From NCBI RefSeq assembly GCF_025211055.1, contig NZ_JAOARO010000087.1, positions 62,001 to 126,000 on the forward strand: a stretch of DNA of 64,000 nt, in the 5' to 3' direction. This DNA comes from Vallitalea sp. GTDB taxonomy: Bacteria > Bacillota > Clostridia > Lachnospirales > Vallitaleaceae. The translations under genes were made by a program, and so were the position numbers. A model generated the notes under the pieces. The model searched no databases. It had not been told where the DNA came from and worked only from the letters and a program-made list of their open reading frames with translations. This document shows positions 54,913 to 63,518 of the stretch, one piece after another (the stretch's first letter is position 1; each line of letters opens with the position of its first letter).

Positions 54913-56141
54913 TGAAATTTGTTACACGCATAGATGAAAAAAATTATACTTTATTTAATGAAAACCATCCTAACGGACATGCTCTACAATCTATAGAATG
55001 GGGAAACCTAAAGTGTATTGGAGAGTGGACGAAGGAATTAGTTGGTTTAGAAGATGGTAGTGGTAATTTGCAAGCATCTGCTATGCTACTTAGAAGAAAA
55101 TTACCTGGATTATCAAGATATATTTTATATGCTCCAAGAGGATATGTTCTTGATTATGAAAATATTGACTTAGTTAAAGAATTCACAAAAGAATTAAAGC
55201 AATATGCTAGAAAGACAAAAGCAATTTTTGTGAAAATTGACCCATGTATAATATATAAGGAAAGAACTATAGATGGAGACATAAAAGATGATGGTATAAA
55301 TAACACTAAGCTTATAGAATCATTGAAAAATATGGGGTATGCACACAAAGGAACAAATCTTGATTTTGAAGGGATTCAGCCTAGATTTGTATTTAAGTTA
55401 GATGTTGATAAGGATAAAGATACATTATTCAAAAGTTTTCATCATAAAACACGATATAATATTAGACTCGCAGAAAAAAAAGGAATTGAAATATATGAAG
55501 GTAGTATAGATGACCTAGAAGAATTTGAAAGAATTATGCGAGTTACAGGTGCTAGAGATGGTTTCATTACAAGACCTCTAGAGTATTTTAAAGATATGTA
55601 TAGTACTATGGAAAAACAAGGTAAAATGAAGTTGTTCATGGCTAAATATAACGTTAAGAAAGCACTAGATAAAGCTATCAGTGACTTGGAAAAAGAAGAA
55701 AACTCAAAAAAACCTAACGAAGATAGAATTAATAAACTGCAAAGAGAAATTCCAGAGATGACAGAGTTGGTGGATAAAAATCCAGATGGAATTATTGTTT
55801 CTGGGGCAATAGTATTATTGAATGGGAAAAAAGCATGGTATCTATATGGAGCAAGTGATAACTTATATAGAAATCTAATGCCTAATTACTTATTGCAATG
55901 GCATATGATATCATATTCTATGGATTGTGGCTGCACATTATATGATTTTAGGGGGATTTCCGGCAATCTTGACCCAAATCATCACCTATATGGTTTATAC
56001 AGGTTTAAAAAGGGATTTAATGGTGATTTTGTTGAGTATATAGGTGAGTTTGATTTAGTGGTTAGCAAATTTTATTATAACCTATGGGAATTTTGGGTAC
56101 CAAAATTAAAAAAATTAATTAGAAAACTTAGGAAAAAATAA
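54912..56141 (+). CDS. FemA/FemB-family aminoacyltransferase
   Basis: 409 aa. Two GNAT-like halves with the Fem signature regions (HALQSIEWGNLK; FHHKTRYNIRLAEKKGIEIYEG; GAIVLLNGKKAWYLYGASDN; DFRGISG). A helical hairpin insert (about 252-295, KKALDKAISDLEKEEN…LQREIPEM), typical of FemA/FemX, probably contacts tRNA. These enzymes move amino acids from aminoacyl-tRNA to the peptidoglycan stem to build interpeptide bridges, so the wall may carry a branched bridge. Translationally coupled to the racemase-like gene. Confidence 0.9.
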   Translation: MKFVTRIDEKNYTLFNENHPNGHALQSIEWGNLKCIGEWTKELVGLEDGSGNLQASAMLLRRKLPGLSRYILYAPRGYVLDYENIDLVKEFTKELKQYARKTKAIFVKIDPCIIYKERTIDGDIKDDGINNTKLIESLKNMGYAHKGTNLDFEGIQPRFVFKLDVDKDKDTLFKSFHHKTRYNIRLAEKKGIEIYEGSIDDLEEFERIMRVTGARDGFITRPLEYFKDMYSTMEKQGKMKLFMAKYNVKKALDKAISDLEKEENSKKPNEDRINKLQREIPEMTELVDKNPDGIIVSGAIVLLNGKKAWYLYGASDNLYRNLMPNYLLQWHMISYSMDCGCTLYDFRGISGNLDPNHHLYGLYRFKKGFNGDFVEYIGEFDLVVSKFYYNLWEFWVPKLKKLIRKLRKK

Positions 56142-56157
56142 CTAAAGGATGATGCGT

Positions 56158-57255
56158 ATGGGGAGTGTTATGGAAAAGGAACACTATTGGTTATGGTTAA
56201 ATAACATAAAAGGTATTGGGCTGAAAAAAATAAAATATCTATTAAATTACTTTGATGAACCAAAGTATATTTGGGAAGCAACTGATGAACTGAACGAAGT
56301 AAAAGGCCTAAGAGAAATAGACAGAAAGGCTATTATCCAGTCTAGAAATAAAGAAAAGATAATAGAATATTATAACAGAATAAAAAAGAGTAACATTAAT
56401 TTTTATTCTATTGATGATGATTTATACCCAGAAAAATTAAAAAATATTTATGATTATCCCTATGGTATTTATGTAAAAGGAGATATAAAAGATGATTCTC
56501 CAATCTTGGCTATAGTTGGCGCTAGAAGGTGTACTGAATATGGTAGAGAAGTTGCAAAACTTTTTGGAAGAGAATTAGCGAAAATGGGAATTATAATTAT
56601 AAGTGGAATGGCAAGAGGCATTGATACTGCTGCTCATAAAGGTGCGTTGGAAGGCGGGGGCAAAACATATGCTGTACTTGGGTCAGGTGTTAATATATGT
56701 TATCCAAAGGAAAATTATAAATTAATGGATGACATTTGTCATAAAGGCGCTCTAATATCTGAATTTCCAGTTAATCAAATTCCAAAACCAGGTAATTTTC
56801 CGCTAAGAAATAGAATTATAAGTGGAATAAGTGATGGGGTATTAGTTATTGAAGCTGCAGGAAAAAGCGGTTCTCTAATAACAGCAGACCAAGCACTAGA
56901 TCAAGGAAAAGATGTCTATAGTATTCCTGGCAGGATAACAGATAAGCTAAGTGAAGGTACTAATAATTTAATAAAAATGGGTGCTAAATTGGTAACCAAT
57001 ATTGATGATATTTTAGATGAAATTTCTGTGATTTTCACCAAGGAAAAACAAAAAAATTCAGAAAATATTACTTTGGGACTTGCAGAAATTGAAAAAATAG
57101 TGTATTCTTGTTTAAGTTTAGAACCTTTATTTATTGACGATATACATATTAAGTCAAATATACCAATTGATGAACTTGGGTTGATATTAACAAAGCTGGA
57201 ACTTAAGGGCGTAATAAAACAACTGCCAAACAAATATTTTATTAAAAAATTGTAG
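56158..57255 (+). CDS. dprA: DNA-processing protein DprA
   Basis: The start is uncertain: ATGs at 56149, 56158 and 56170 are in frame; 56158 is 9 bases from AAAGG. About 365 aa. N-terminal HhH-like part (LNNIKGIGLKKIKYLLNYF), Rossmann DprA core (VGARRCTEYGREVAK, ISGMARGIDTAAHKGAL, GKTYAVLGSGVNICYPKEN, FPLRNRIISGISDGVLVIEA, KSGSLITA), and a C-terminal winged helix. Loads RecA onto incoming single-stranded DNA during transformation. dprA-topA adjacency is standard in Bacillota. Confidence 0.95.
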   Translation: MGSVMEKEHYWLWLNNIKGIGLKKIKYLLNYFDEPKYIWEATDELNEVKGLREIDRKAIIQSRNKEKIIEYYNRIKKSNINFYSIDDDLYPEKLKNIYDYPYGIYVKGDIKDDSPILAIVGARRCTEYGREVAKLFGRELAKMGIIIISGMARGIDTAAHKGALEGGGKTYAVLGSGVNICYPKENYKLMDDICHKGALISEFPVNQIPKPGNFPLRNRIISGISDGVLVIEAAGKSGSLITADQALDQGKDVYSIPGRITDKLSEGTNNLIKMGAKLVTNIDDILDEISVIFTKEKQKNSENITLGLAEIEKIVYSCLSLEPLFIDDIHIKSNIPIDELGLILTKLELKGVIKQLPNKYFIKKL

Positions 57256-57267
57256 TGGAGGGTAAAA

Positions 57268-59343
57268 ATGGCAAAGAATTTAGTAATAGTTGAATCGCCT
57301 GCAAAAGCAAAAACTATAAAAAAATTTTTAGGTAGTAATTATAAAGTTGAAGCTTCAATGGGACATGTAAGAGATTTGCCCAAAAGTCAGTTAGGGGTAG
57401 ACGTAGAAAATGATTTTGAACCGAAATATATTACTATAAGAGGTAAAGGAGAGCTCCTAAAACATCTTAGAAAAGAAGTAAAAAAGGCTAACAAAGTTTT
57501 TCTCGCTACTGACCCTGACCGTGAAGGTGAAGCGATATCATGGCACTTATTATTTTCTCTAAAGTTAGAAAACAAAAAATTTTACAGAATAACTTTTAAT
57601 GAAATAACAAAAAATGCAGTTAAAAATTCTATAAAACAGGCTAGAGAAATTAACATGGATTTGGTTGATGCTCAACAGGCTAGAAGGATACTCGACAGAA
57701 TAGTCGGTTATAAGATTAGCCCACTACTATGGAAAAAGATAAAAAAAGGACTCAGTGCAGGAAGGGTCCAGTCAACTGCTCTAAAACTGATTTGTGATAG
57801 GGAAGAAGAAATTAACAGTTTTATACCAGAAGAATATTGGTCATTAGACGCCAAGTTGCAAGATACGAAGTCAAAAGACGAATTTACTGCAACATTCTAT
57901 GGAAAAAGTAAAAAAATGAAGATATCTTCTAAAGAACAGGTTGATGAAATAATTGAATACCTTAAGGACAAAGAATATATTGTAAGTGATGTTAAAGAAA
58001 GTGAAAGACTAAAAAAACCACTTCTACCGTTTATTACGAGTACTCTTCAACAAGAAGCTGCTAAAAAACTTAATTTTACAACTTCAAAATCAATGAGAAT
58101 AGCTCAACAGCTATATGAAGGTATAGATGTAAAGGGAAAAGGTACTGTAGGACTTATTACTTATCTTCGTACTGATTCAACTCGTATATCTGATGATGCA
58201 GATAAAGCTGTAAAAGAATATATTTCAAGTAGTTTTGGAGAAGAGTATGTAAATAATAATAAAATCTCGAGCAATAAAAAGAATAATGTTCAAGATGCCC
58301 ATGAAGCTATAAGGCCAACTTATGTTGAGATTTATCCTGACGATATAAAAGAATCATTATCAAGGGATCAATTGAGATTATATAAGTTGATTTACAACAG
58401 ATTTATTGCAAGTAGAATGAAACCTGCAAAATATGCTACAAAATCAATTAAAATTAATGGAGGAGATTACAGATTCAATGCTTCTGGTTCTGTTTTAATC
58501 TTCGATGGATTTTTAAAAGTATATAATATCTCAGATGATAAAGAAGACAACCAAAAAATTGGTAATATTAATAAAGATTCTAATTTAAATATAATAGAGT
58601 TGAGCAAAAAACAGCATTTTACTCAACCAGCACCTAGATATACAGAAGCATCCTTAGTAAAGACATTAGAAGAAAATGGTGTTGGGCGACCAAGTACCTA
58701 TGCACCAACTATATCTACCATTCAAAAAAGAGGCTACGTTTCAAAAGAGAAGAAAAATATCTTCCCTACAGAGCTAGGAGAAATAGTTAATGACATAATG
58801 GGAAAATATTTTAAAGATATAGTAAATGTTAAATTTACAGCAGCACTGGAAAAAGAACTAGATGAAGTTGAGACTGGAAATATACAATGGAAAGAAGTAC
58901 TTCGAAAATTTTATCCAAGTTTTTATGAAACAATTGAATATGCTGAAGAAAAAATAGGCAAAATTGAAATAAAGGATGAAGTTTCTGATGTTCTGTGTGA
59001 TAAATGTGGTAGAAACATGGTAATCAAAATTGGTAGATACGGTAAGTTTTTAGCGTGTCCTGGTTTTCCAGAATGCAGAAATGCTAAACCTTTATATGAA
59101 AAAGTTGAAGGTGTATCATGCCCTAAATGTAGTGGCGAGATCTTTATCAAAAAGACTAAAAAGGGCAGAAGATATTATGGGTGTGAAAATAACCCAGAAT
59201 GTGATTTTATGACTTGGAATAGACCTACTAAGGAAATATGTCCTAAGTGTGGAACTATTATGGTTGAAAAGGGCAAATATCTAAAATGTAACAACGAAGA
59301 ATGTAATTATAGCGTTCTAAAAGAAAAGGAAGAACATGAATAA
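57268..59343 (+). CDS. topA: DNA topoisomerase I
   Basis: 691 aa, ATG after GGAGGG. Toprim domain (VIVESPAKAKTIKKFLG, DPDREGEAISWHL), catalytic Tyr299 (GLITYLRTDSTRIS), RPSTYAPTI, and three C-terminal four-Cys zinc motifs (CDKCGRNM…CPGFPEC; CPKCSGEIF…CENNPEC; CPKCGTIM…CNNEEC). Relaxes negative supercoils. In Bacillus the next genes are trmFO, xerC and hslVU before codY; here codY follows directly. Confidence 0.97.
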   Translation: MAKNLVIVESPAKAKTIKKFLGSNYKVEASMGHVRDLPKSQLGVDVENDFEPKYITIRGKGELLKHLRKEVKKANKVFLATDPDREGEAISWHLLFSLKLENKKFYRITFNEITKNAVKNSIKQAREINMDLVDAQQARRILDRIVGYKISPLLWKKIKKGLSAGRVQSTALKLICDREEEINSFIPEEYWSLDAKLQDTKSKDEFTATFYGKSKKMKISSKEQVDEIIEYLKDKEYIVSDVKESERLKKPLLPFITSTLQQEAAKKLNFTTSKSMRIAQQLYEGIDVKGKGTVGLITYLRTDSTRISDDADKAVKEYISSSFGEEYVNNNKISSNKKNNVQDAHEAIRPTYVEIYPDDIKESLSRDQLRLYKLIYNRFIASRMKPAKYATKSIKINGGDYRFNASGSVLIFDGFLKVYNISDDKEDNQKIGNINKDSNLNIIELSKKQHFTQPAPRYTEASLVKTLEENGVGRPSTYAPTISTIQKRGYVSKEKKNIFPTELGEIVNDIMGKYFKDIVNVKFTAALEKELDEVETGNIQWKEVLRKFYPSFYETIEYAEEKIGKIEIKDEVSDVLCDKCGRNMVIKIGRYGKFLACPGFPECRNAKPLYEKVEGVSCPKCSGEIFIKKTKKGRRYYGCENNPECDFMTWNRPTKEICPKCGTIMVEKGKYLKCNNEECNYSVLKEKEEHE

Positions 59344-59451
59344 TAATTTTGTTATTCATAAAAATTGTCAAAGTAATTAGAAATAAAATTCTAGGGCAGT
59401 TACTTTGGAGTTGAAAAAAGCTAAGTAATAGCGTCAATTATAAATATATAC

Positions 59452-59480
59452 TTGAATATTTAGAAGCTTCGTAATATAAT
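59452..59480 (+). promoter_or_regulatory. Sigma-A promoter of codY
   Basis: -35 TTGAAT (59452-59457), 17-bp spacer, perfect -10 TATAAT (59475-59480), leaving a leader of about 57 bases with a TATGC/GCATA hairpin possibility. Confidence 0.65.
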
Positions 59481-59543
59481 AAAATATGCAGCTTGGTTGA
59501 TGCTTTAGCTTAATAGCATAATAATTTAGGAGGGAAAAATTTA

Positions 59544-60311
59544 ATGAGTGTACAACTACTGGATAAAACAAGAAAGATCAACAGATTATTGCAAAGAACA
59601 GGTACACAAAGGGTAATATTTACCGACATATGTGAAGTGCTTAGTGATATTTTATATTCTAATGCATTAGTTATTAGTAAAAAGGGCAAATTACTAGGAC
59701 TTCATAACAGAGAAGAGATTGGTATTATTGAAGAGTTGTTACAAGATAAACTAGGAGCATGTATTGATGAAAATTTAAACGAGAGACTATTAAATGTTTT
59801 ATCAACTAAAGAAAATGTTAATCTTGAAACATTAGGGTTCTCTTCAAACGTAAACACAAACAATTATATTGGAATTATTATTCCAATAGATATTGCGGGA
59901 GAAAGACTTGGAACTTTATTCCTATATAAGAATAATGCTTCCTATGACATTGAGGACATAATATTAAGTGAATATGGTGCTACTGTTGTAGGACTAGAAA
60001 TCATGAGATCAATTAACGAAGAAAACACAGAAGAAATTAGAAAAACTACTATTGTTAAATCTGCAATTGGTACATTATCATTCTCAGAACAAGAAGCAAT
60101 TACTCATATTTTTGAAGAATTGAATGGTAGTGAGGGCATATTAGTTGCAAGTAAAATAGCTGATAGAGTTGGAATTACTAGATCTGTAATTGTTAATGCA
60201 CTTCGAAAATTCGAGAGTGCAGGAGTTATTGAATCTCGTTCACTAGGTATGAAAGGAACTTATATTAAGGTTCTTAATAACGTATTGATTGATGAACTCA
60301 AGAAACTATAA
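59544..60311 (+). CDS. codY: GTP-sensing transcriptional pleiotropic repressor CodY
   Basis: 255 aa, typical length. N-terminal GAF domain for branched-chain amino acids (LLDKTRKINRLLQR, FTDICEVLSDILYSNALVIS) and C-terminal winged helix (VASKIADRVGITRSVIVNAL, ESRSLGMKGTYIKVL). Represses nutrient-uptake, motility and sporulation genes when amino acids and GTP are plentiful. Its place upstream of flgB matches Bacillus; the terminator between them makes the flagellar operon a separate unit. Confidence 0.97.
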   Translation: MSVQLLDKTRKINRLLQRTGTQRVIFTDICEVLSDILYSNALVISKKGKLLGLHNREEIGIIEELLQDKLGACIDENLNERLLNVLSTKENVNLETLGFSSNVNTNNYIGIIIPIDIAGERLGTLFLYKNNASYDIEDIILSEYGATVVGLEIMRSINEENTEEIRKTTIVKSAIGTLSFSEQEAITHIFEELNGSEGILVASKIADRVGITRSVIVNALRKFESAGVIESRSLGMKGTYIKVLNNVLIDELKKL

Positions 60312-60326
60312 GATTTTTTAATAAGG

Positions 60327-60358
60327 AAAGAAAGCTTGATAAGAGCTTTCTTTTTTTG
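60327..60358 (+). terminator. Intrinsic terminator after codY
   Basis: AGAAAGCT (60329-60336) and AGCTTTCT (60344-60351) form the stem; a run of eight T follows. Confidence 0.8.
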
Positions 60359-60568
60359 GTTACAGAAAAAACTATTACTGTAAATTCTAGGTAATATTTT
60401 CAAAAATTGTTAAGTATATATTGTATATTATGACATAAACTGATACAATATATAGGATAAAAGTATTTTTTTGGAAGAGATAATTGAGTATTTAATAACT
60501 TAAATTAATTATTAAGTCTTATTTATTAGATTAGTATTAATTAAGTCTAATTGCTCATTACAAAAGCC

Positions 60569-60596
60569 TTGCAATTTTCGACATATAAATTATAAT
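60569..60596 (+). promoter_or_regulatory. Flagellar operon promoter containing a Spo0A box
   Basis: -35 TTGCAA (60569-60574), 16-bp spacer, -10 TATAAT (60591-60596). Inside the spacer lies TTCGACA (60577-60583), the exact complement of the Spo0A box TGTCGAA, in a TTTTCGACAT context. A protein bound there would block RNA polymerase, so Spo0A~P is a likely repressor of the fla/che operon. Confidence 0.6.
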
Positions 60597-60629
60597 TAAT
60601 ATTAATGGATAAAAAAGGCAGGTGGAATT

Positions 60630-61004
60630 ATGATAAGTAATAATATGTATAATGGAATTAATATTCTAAGTAAATCTTTAAATGCGAGTTTGATGAGGCA
60701 CAATGTAATTTCAGAAAATATTGCTAATGAAGATACACCAGGTTATAAAAGGAAAGATGTTAAATTTGAAGGCTTATTACAAGAGGCATTACTATCTAAT
60801 AATAAGCTATCAGATATAGATATTAATGCATTAACACCACAAGTAGTTGTCGATAAATCAAATCTAAGTTATAGATTAGATGGAAATAATGTAAATATCG
60901 ACACAGAAATGACAGAACTTACAAAAAATCAAATTAGATTCAACGTTTTAGTTGATCAAGTATCAAATGATTTTAGTAGAATTAAATCAGTTTTAAGTCG
61001 TTAA
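60630..61004 (+). CDS. flgB: Flagellar basal-body rod protein FlgB
   Basis: 124 aa. The rod-protein signature is near the N-terminus (SENIANEDTPGYKRKDVKFE), with flanking helices that drive assembly (LNASLMRHNVISENI; TELTKNQIRFNVLVDQV). Proximal rod subunit, exported by the flagellar type III system. First gene of the fla/che operon after codY, as in Bacillus. Confidence 0.95.
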   Translation: MISNNMYNGINILSKSLNASLMRHNVISENIANEDTPGYKRKDVKFEGLLQEALLSNNKLSDIDINALTPQVVVDKSNLSYRLDGNNVNIDTEMTELTKNQIRFNVLVDQVSNDFSRIKSVLSR

Positions 61005-61063
61005 TTACGAATAAAAGGTGTATATGTTATATAAATATTAATTATGATTGGAGGTAAAAGAAT

Positions 61064-61501
61064 ATGTCTTTTTTTAATTCAATGAATGTTAGTGCAACAG
61101 GCTTAACAGCCCAAAGGCTAAGGATGGACATTATTTCCCAAAACATTGCTAATATTAATACTACTAAAACTAAAGATGGTGGACCATATAAGAGAAAAGT
61201 TTTACTTTTTGAAGAACAAAAAAGTAATAATTTCAGTTCCATACTTAATGATTCAATTGACAATTATACAGCTTCAGGAGTTAAGGTATCCAAGATCATA
61301 GAAGATACCAAACCGCTTAAAAGAGTGTATAACCCTAATCATCCAGAAGCTGACAAGGATGGATATGTATTAATGCCTAATGTTAATACAGTCGAAGAAA
61401 TGGTTAATATGATTTCGGCCAATCGTTCCTATGAAGCTAATGTGACTGCAATGAATGCAACTAAATCAATGGCAATGAAATCTTTAGAAATTGGCAAATA
61501 A
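61064..61501 (+). CDS. flgC: Flagellar basal-body rod protein FlgC
   Basis: 145 aa, preceded by GGAGG. N-terminal rod motif (SATGLTAQRLRMDIISQNIANINTT), proline-rich middle (YNPNHPEADKDGYVLMPNVN) and C-terminal assembly helix (VEEMVNMISANRSYEANV). Proximal rod. Downstream of flgB with a 59-base gap. Confidence 0.95.
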   Translation: MSFFNSMNVSATGLTAQRLRMDIISQNIANINTTKTKDGGPYKRKVLLFEEQKSNNFSSILNDSIDNYTASGVKVSKIIEDTKPLKRVYNPNHPEADKDGYVLMPNVNTVEEMVNMISANRSYEANVTAMNATKSMAMKSLEIGK

Positions 61502-61538
61502 GAGATTAACATAAATGAGATGATTGGAGAGATGCAAA

Positions 61539-61844
61539 ATGGGAATTCAGATTGGGGATATTAGCAGCATTAATAATCTTATATCCAATGGAAATAAGAG
61601 AGAAAAAGAATCTGGACAATTATTTGAGGATATCTACAAAGCAGCAATTGGATTAATAGATGATACTAATCAATTGCAGAAGAAATCCGAGCAAGTAACT
61701 ACAGATTTTGCTGCAGGAAAAACTGATAATTTTGTTGATGTTCTAATCGCATCAGAAAAAGCTTCAGTAGCATTACAATATACAGTAAAATTAAGAGATA
61801 AATTACTTGATGCATATAATGAAATAATGCGTATGCAAGTCTAA
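61539..61844 (+). CDS. fliE: Flagellar hook-basal body complex protein FliE
   Basis: The ATG at 61539 is preferred (GGAGAG 7 bases upstream) over a TTG at 61524. 101 aa. Ends with the FliE signature KTDNFVDVLIASEKASVALQYTVKLRDKLLDAYNEIMRM pattern. Joins the MS ring to the rod. Confidence 0.93.
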   Translation: MGIQIGDISSINNLISNGNKREKESGQLFEDIYKAAIGLIDDTNQLQKKSEQVTTDFAAGKTDNFVDVLIASEKASVALQYTVKLRDKLLDAYNEIMRMQV

Positions 61845-61915
61845 ATAATATTTAGATGTCAAACCTAAACTAAGTTAGAAAATGGATGTGTGATTTATGT
61901 TAAAGGGGTGTACAT

Positions 61916-63511
61916 ATGCCTGGTTTTATAAGTAAAATTTCAGACCAAATAACCGGGTTCTGGAACAAGTTTGACAAAAAACAGAAGTTGCAAATAATTG
62001 CAGCTGTGGTAGTAACGGTTATTGCATTGAGTATATTGACAATAGCACTTAATAAAACAAGAATGGTTCCCTTTGTTTCAGGATTGGAACCAAAAACTAC
62101 TAACCAAGTAAAAACTTTATTACAAGAACAAGGTATAAAATATGAAGTTCGAGACAATGCTTCTTCAGTATATGTTGATAAAAAGAGAAAGCAAGATGCT
62201 CAGATGGCATTAGATAGTATGGGTATCATATCAAATACTGGTATGACATATAAAGAGGCTTTTAATTCTAGTCTTAGTACTACTGAAGCAGAAAAAAGAG
62301 CAAAACACAAATTAGCATTTGAAAATGAACTAGGAGATAAAATATCTGTTATTGAAGATGTTGAATCAGCTGTAGTTAAATTAGTTACACCAGATCAAGA
62401 TAGAACAATATTTGATGATGTGAAAGAAGCTAAAGCATCTGCTATACTTACTACGTCACATGAACTTACAGATGAGCAAGTAGTTGGTATTGCTAACTTT
62501 TTAGCATCTTCTGTAGAAAATTTAGCTCTTAAAAATGTAAGAATACTTAATAATTCTGGTGAAATGTTATACTACGGTGAAGATATTGATGCTAATGGAT
62601 CAAGTCTGAATAAGAAAATTAATTATGAAGTAACAATGGAAAATAAAATAGAAAAAGATGTTTTGTCTATTTTATTAGGAGAGTTTGATGATGCTGTAGT
62701 TACAGCAGATCTAATTATTGATTTTGATGCTCAGTCTTCCATAAAAGAAGAATATGCTACTCCAGAAGGACAATCAAAGGGGATACCTTCATCTGAGTAT
62801 CATTATATATCAGAAGGTTCTAATCAGACACCATCTGGTATACCTGGAACAGACTCTAATAATGGTACTACCGATTACCTTGTGCCAAACAATAGTAATT
62901 CTGATAGCAGTACCAAAATAGATAAAGTAGATTATGATGTGAGTAAAACTGTTACAAATGAAACTAAACATATAGGAAATATAAAATATAATGAATCATC
63001 TGTATCAATATCAGCTAAAAAATATAAAATATATGATCAAGCACTTTTGAAAAAGCAGGGTGTTTTAGATAACATATCATGGGAAGAATATAAGGCAATG
63101 AATAGCGAATCGAAGAAAATTACTATTGATGGTGACCTTATATCTCTTATCAAGAATGCTACTAATGGTTCAAAGGTTGAGATAATAGGTTATGAAGTTC
63201 CTACATTTATTCCTATTTCAGTTAAGAAGAAGCCTATTACAGATTATATCTTTATCGCTATTATTGTAATTATGATAGCATTGCTTGGATACGCAGTTTA
63301 TAAAGGTACTGAACCAGTGGAAGTTACTGAGATACAACCTGAATTATCTGTTGAAGATATGTTAGCAAGTACCAGAGAACAACAAGATCTAGAAGAGATT
63401 GAATTTGATGATAAATCAGATACAAGAATCCAAATAGAAAAATTCGTTGATGAGAAACCTGATGCAGTAGCACAGTTGCTTAGAAATTGGCTGAATGAAG
63501 ATTGGGAGTGA
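61916..63511 (+). CDS. fliF: Flagellar M-ring protein FliF
   Basis: 531 aa. TM1 about 22-42, ring-building motifs (VPFVSGLEPKTTNQVKTLLQEQGIKYEV, MALDSMGI), a linker rich in Ser/Asn/Gly (about 300-330), TM2 about 442-461, and a cytoplasmic FliG-binding tail (RIQIEKFVDEKPDAVAQLLRNWL). Forms the MS ring, housing for the export gate. Eight bases before fliG. Confidence 0.96.
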   Translation: MPGFISKISDQITGFWNKFDKKQKLQIIAAVVVTVIALSILTIALNKTRMVPFVSGLEPKTTNQVKTLLQEQGIKYEVRDNASSVYVDKKRKQDAQMALDSMGIISNTGMTYKEAFNSSLSTTEAEKRAKHKLAFENELGDKISVIEDVESAVVKLVTPDQDRTIFDDVKEAKASAILTTSHELTDEQVVGIANFLASSVENLALKNVRILNNSGEMLYYGEDIDANGSSLNKKINYEVTMENKIEKDVLSILLGEFDDAVVTADLIIDFDAQSSIKEEYATPEGQSKGIPSSEYHYISEGSNQTPSGIPGTDSNNGTTDYLVPNNSNSDSSTKIDKVDYDVSKTVTNETKHIGNIKYNESSVSISAKKYKIYDQALLKKQGVLDNISWEEYKAMNSESKKITIDGDLISLIKNATNGSKVEIIGYEVPTFIPISVKKKPITDYIFIAIIVIMIALLGYAVYKGTEPVEVTEIQPELSVEDMLASTREQQDLEEIEFDDKSDTRIQIEKFVDEKPDAVAQLLRNWLNEDWE

Positions 63512-63518
63512 TAATGAT

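Larger units (their letters stand above)
60312..60629 (+). other. Long intergenic region ahead of the flagellar operon
   Basis: About 318 bases without a gene. It holds the codY terminator (60327-60358), a weak CodY-box-like TATTTTCAAAAATTG (60395-60409, four mismatches to AATTTTCWGAAAATT), and the flgB promoter with a Spo0A box (60569-60596). The stretch 60410-60568 shows nothing I can name. Confidence 0.55.
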
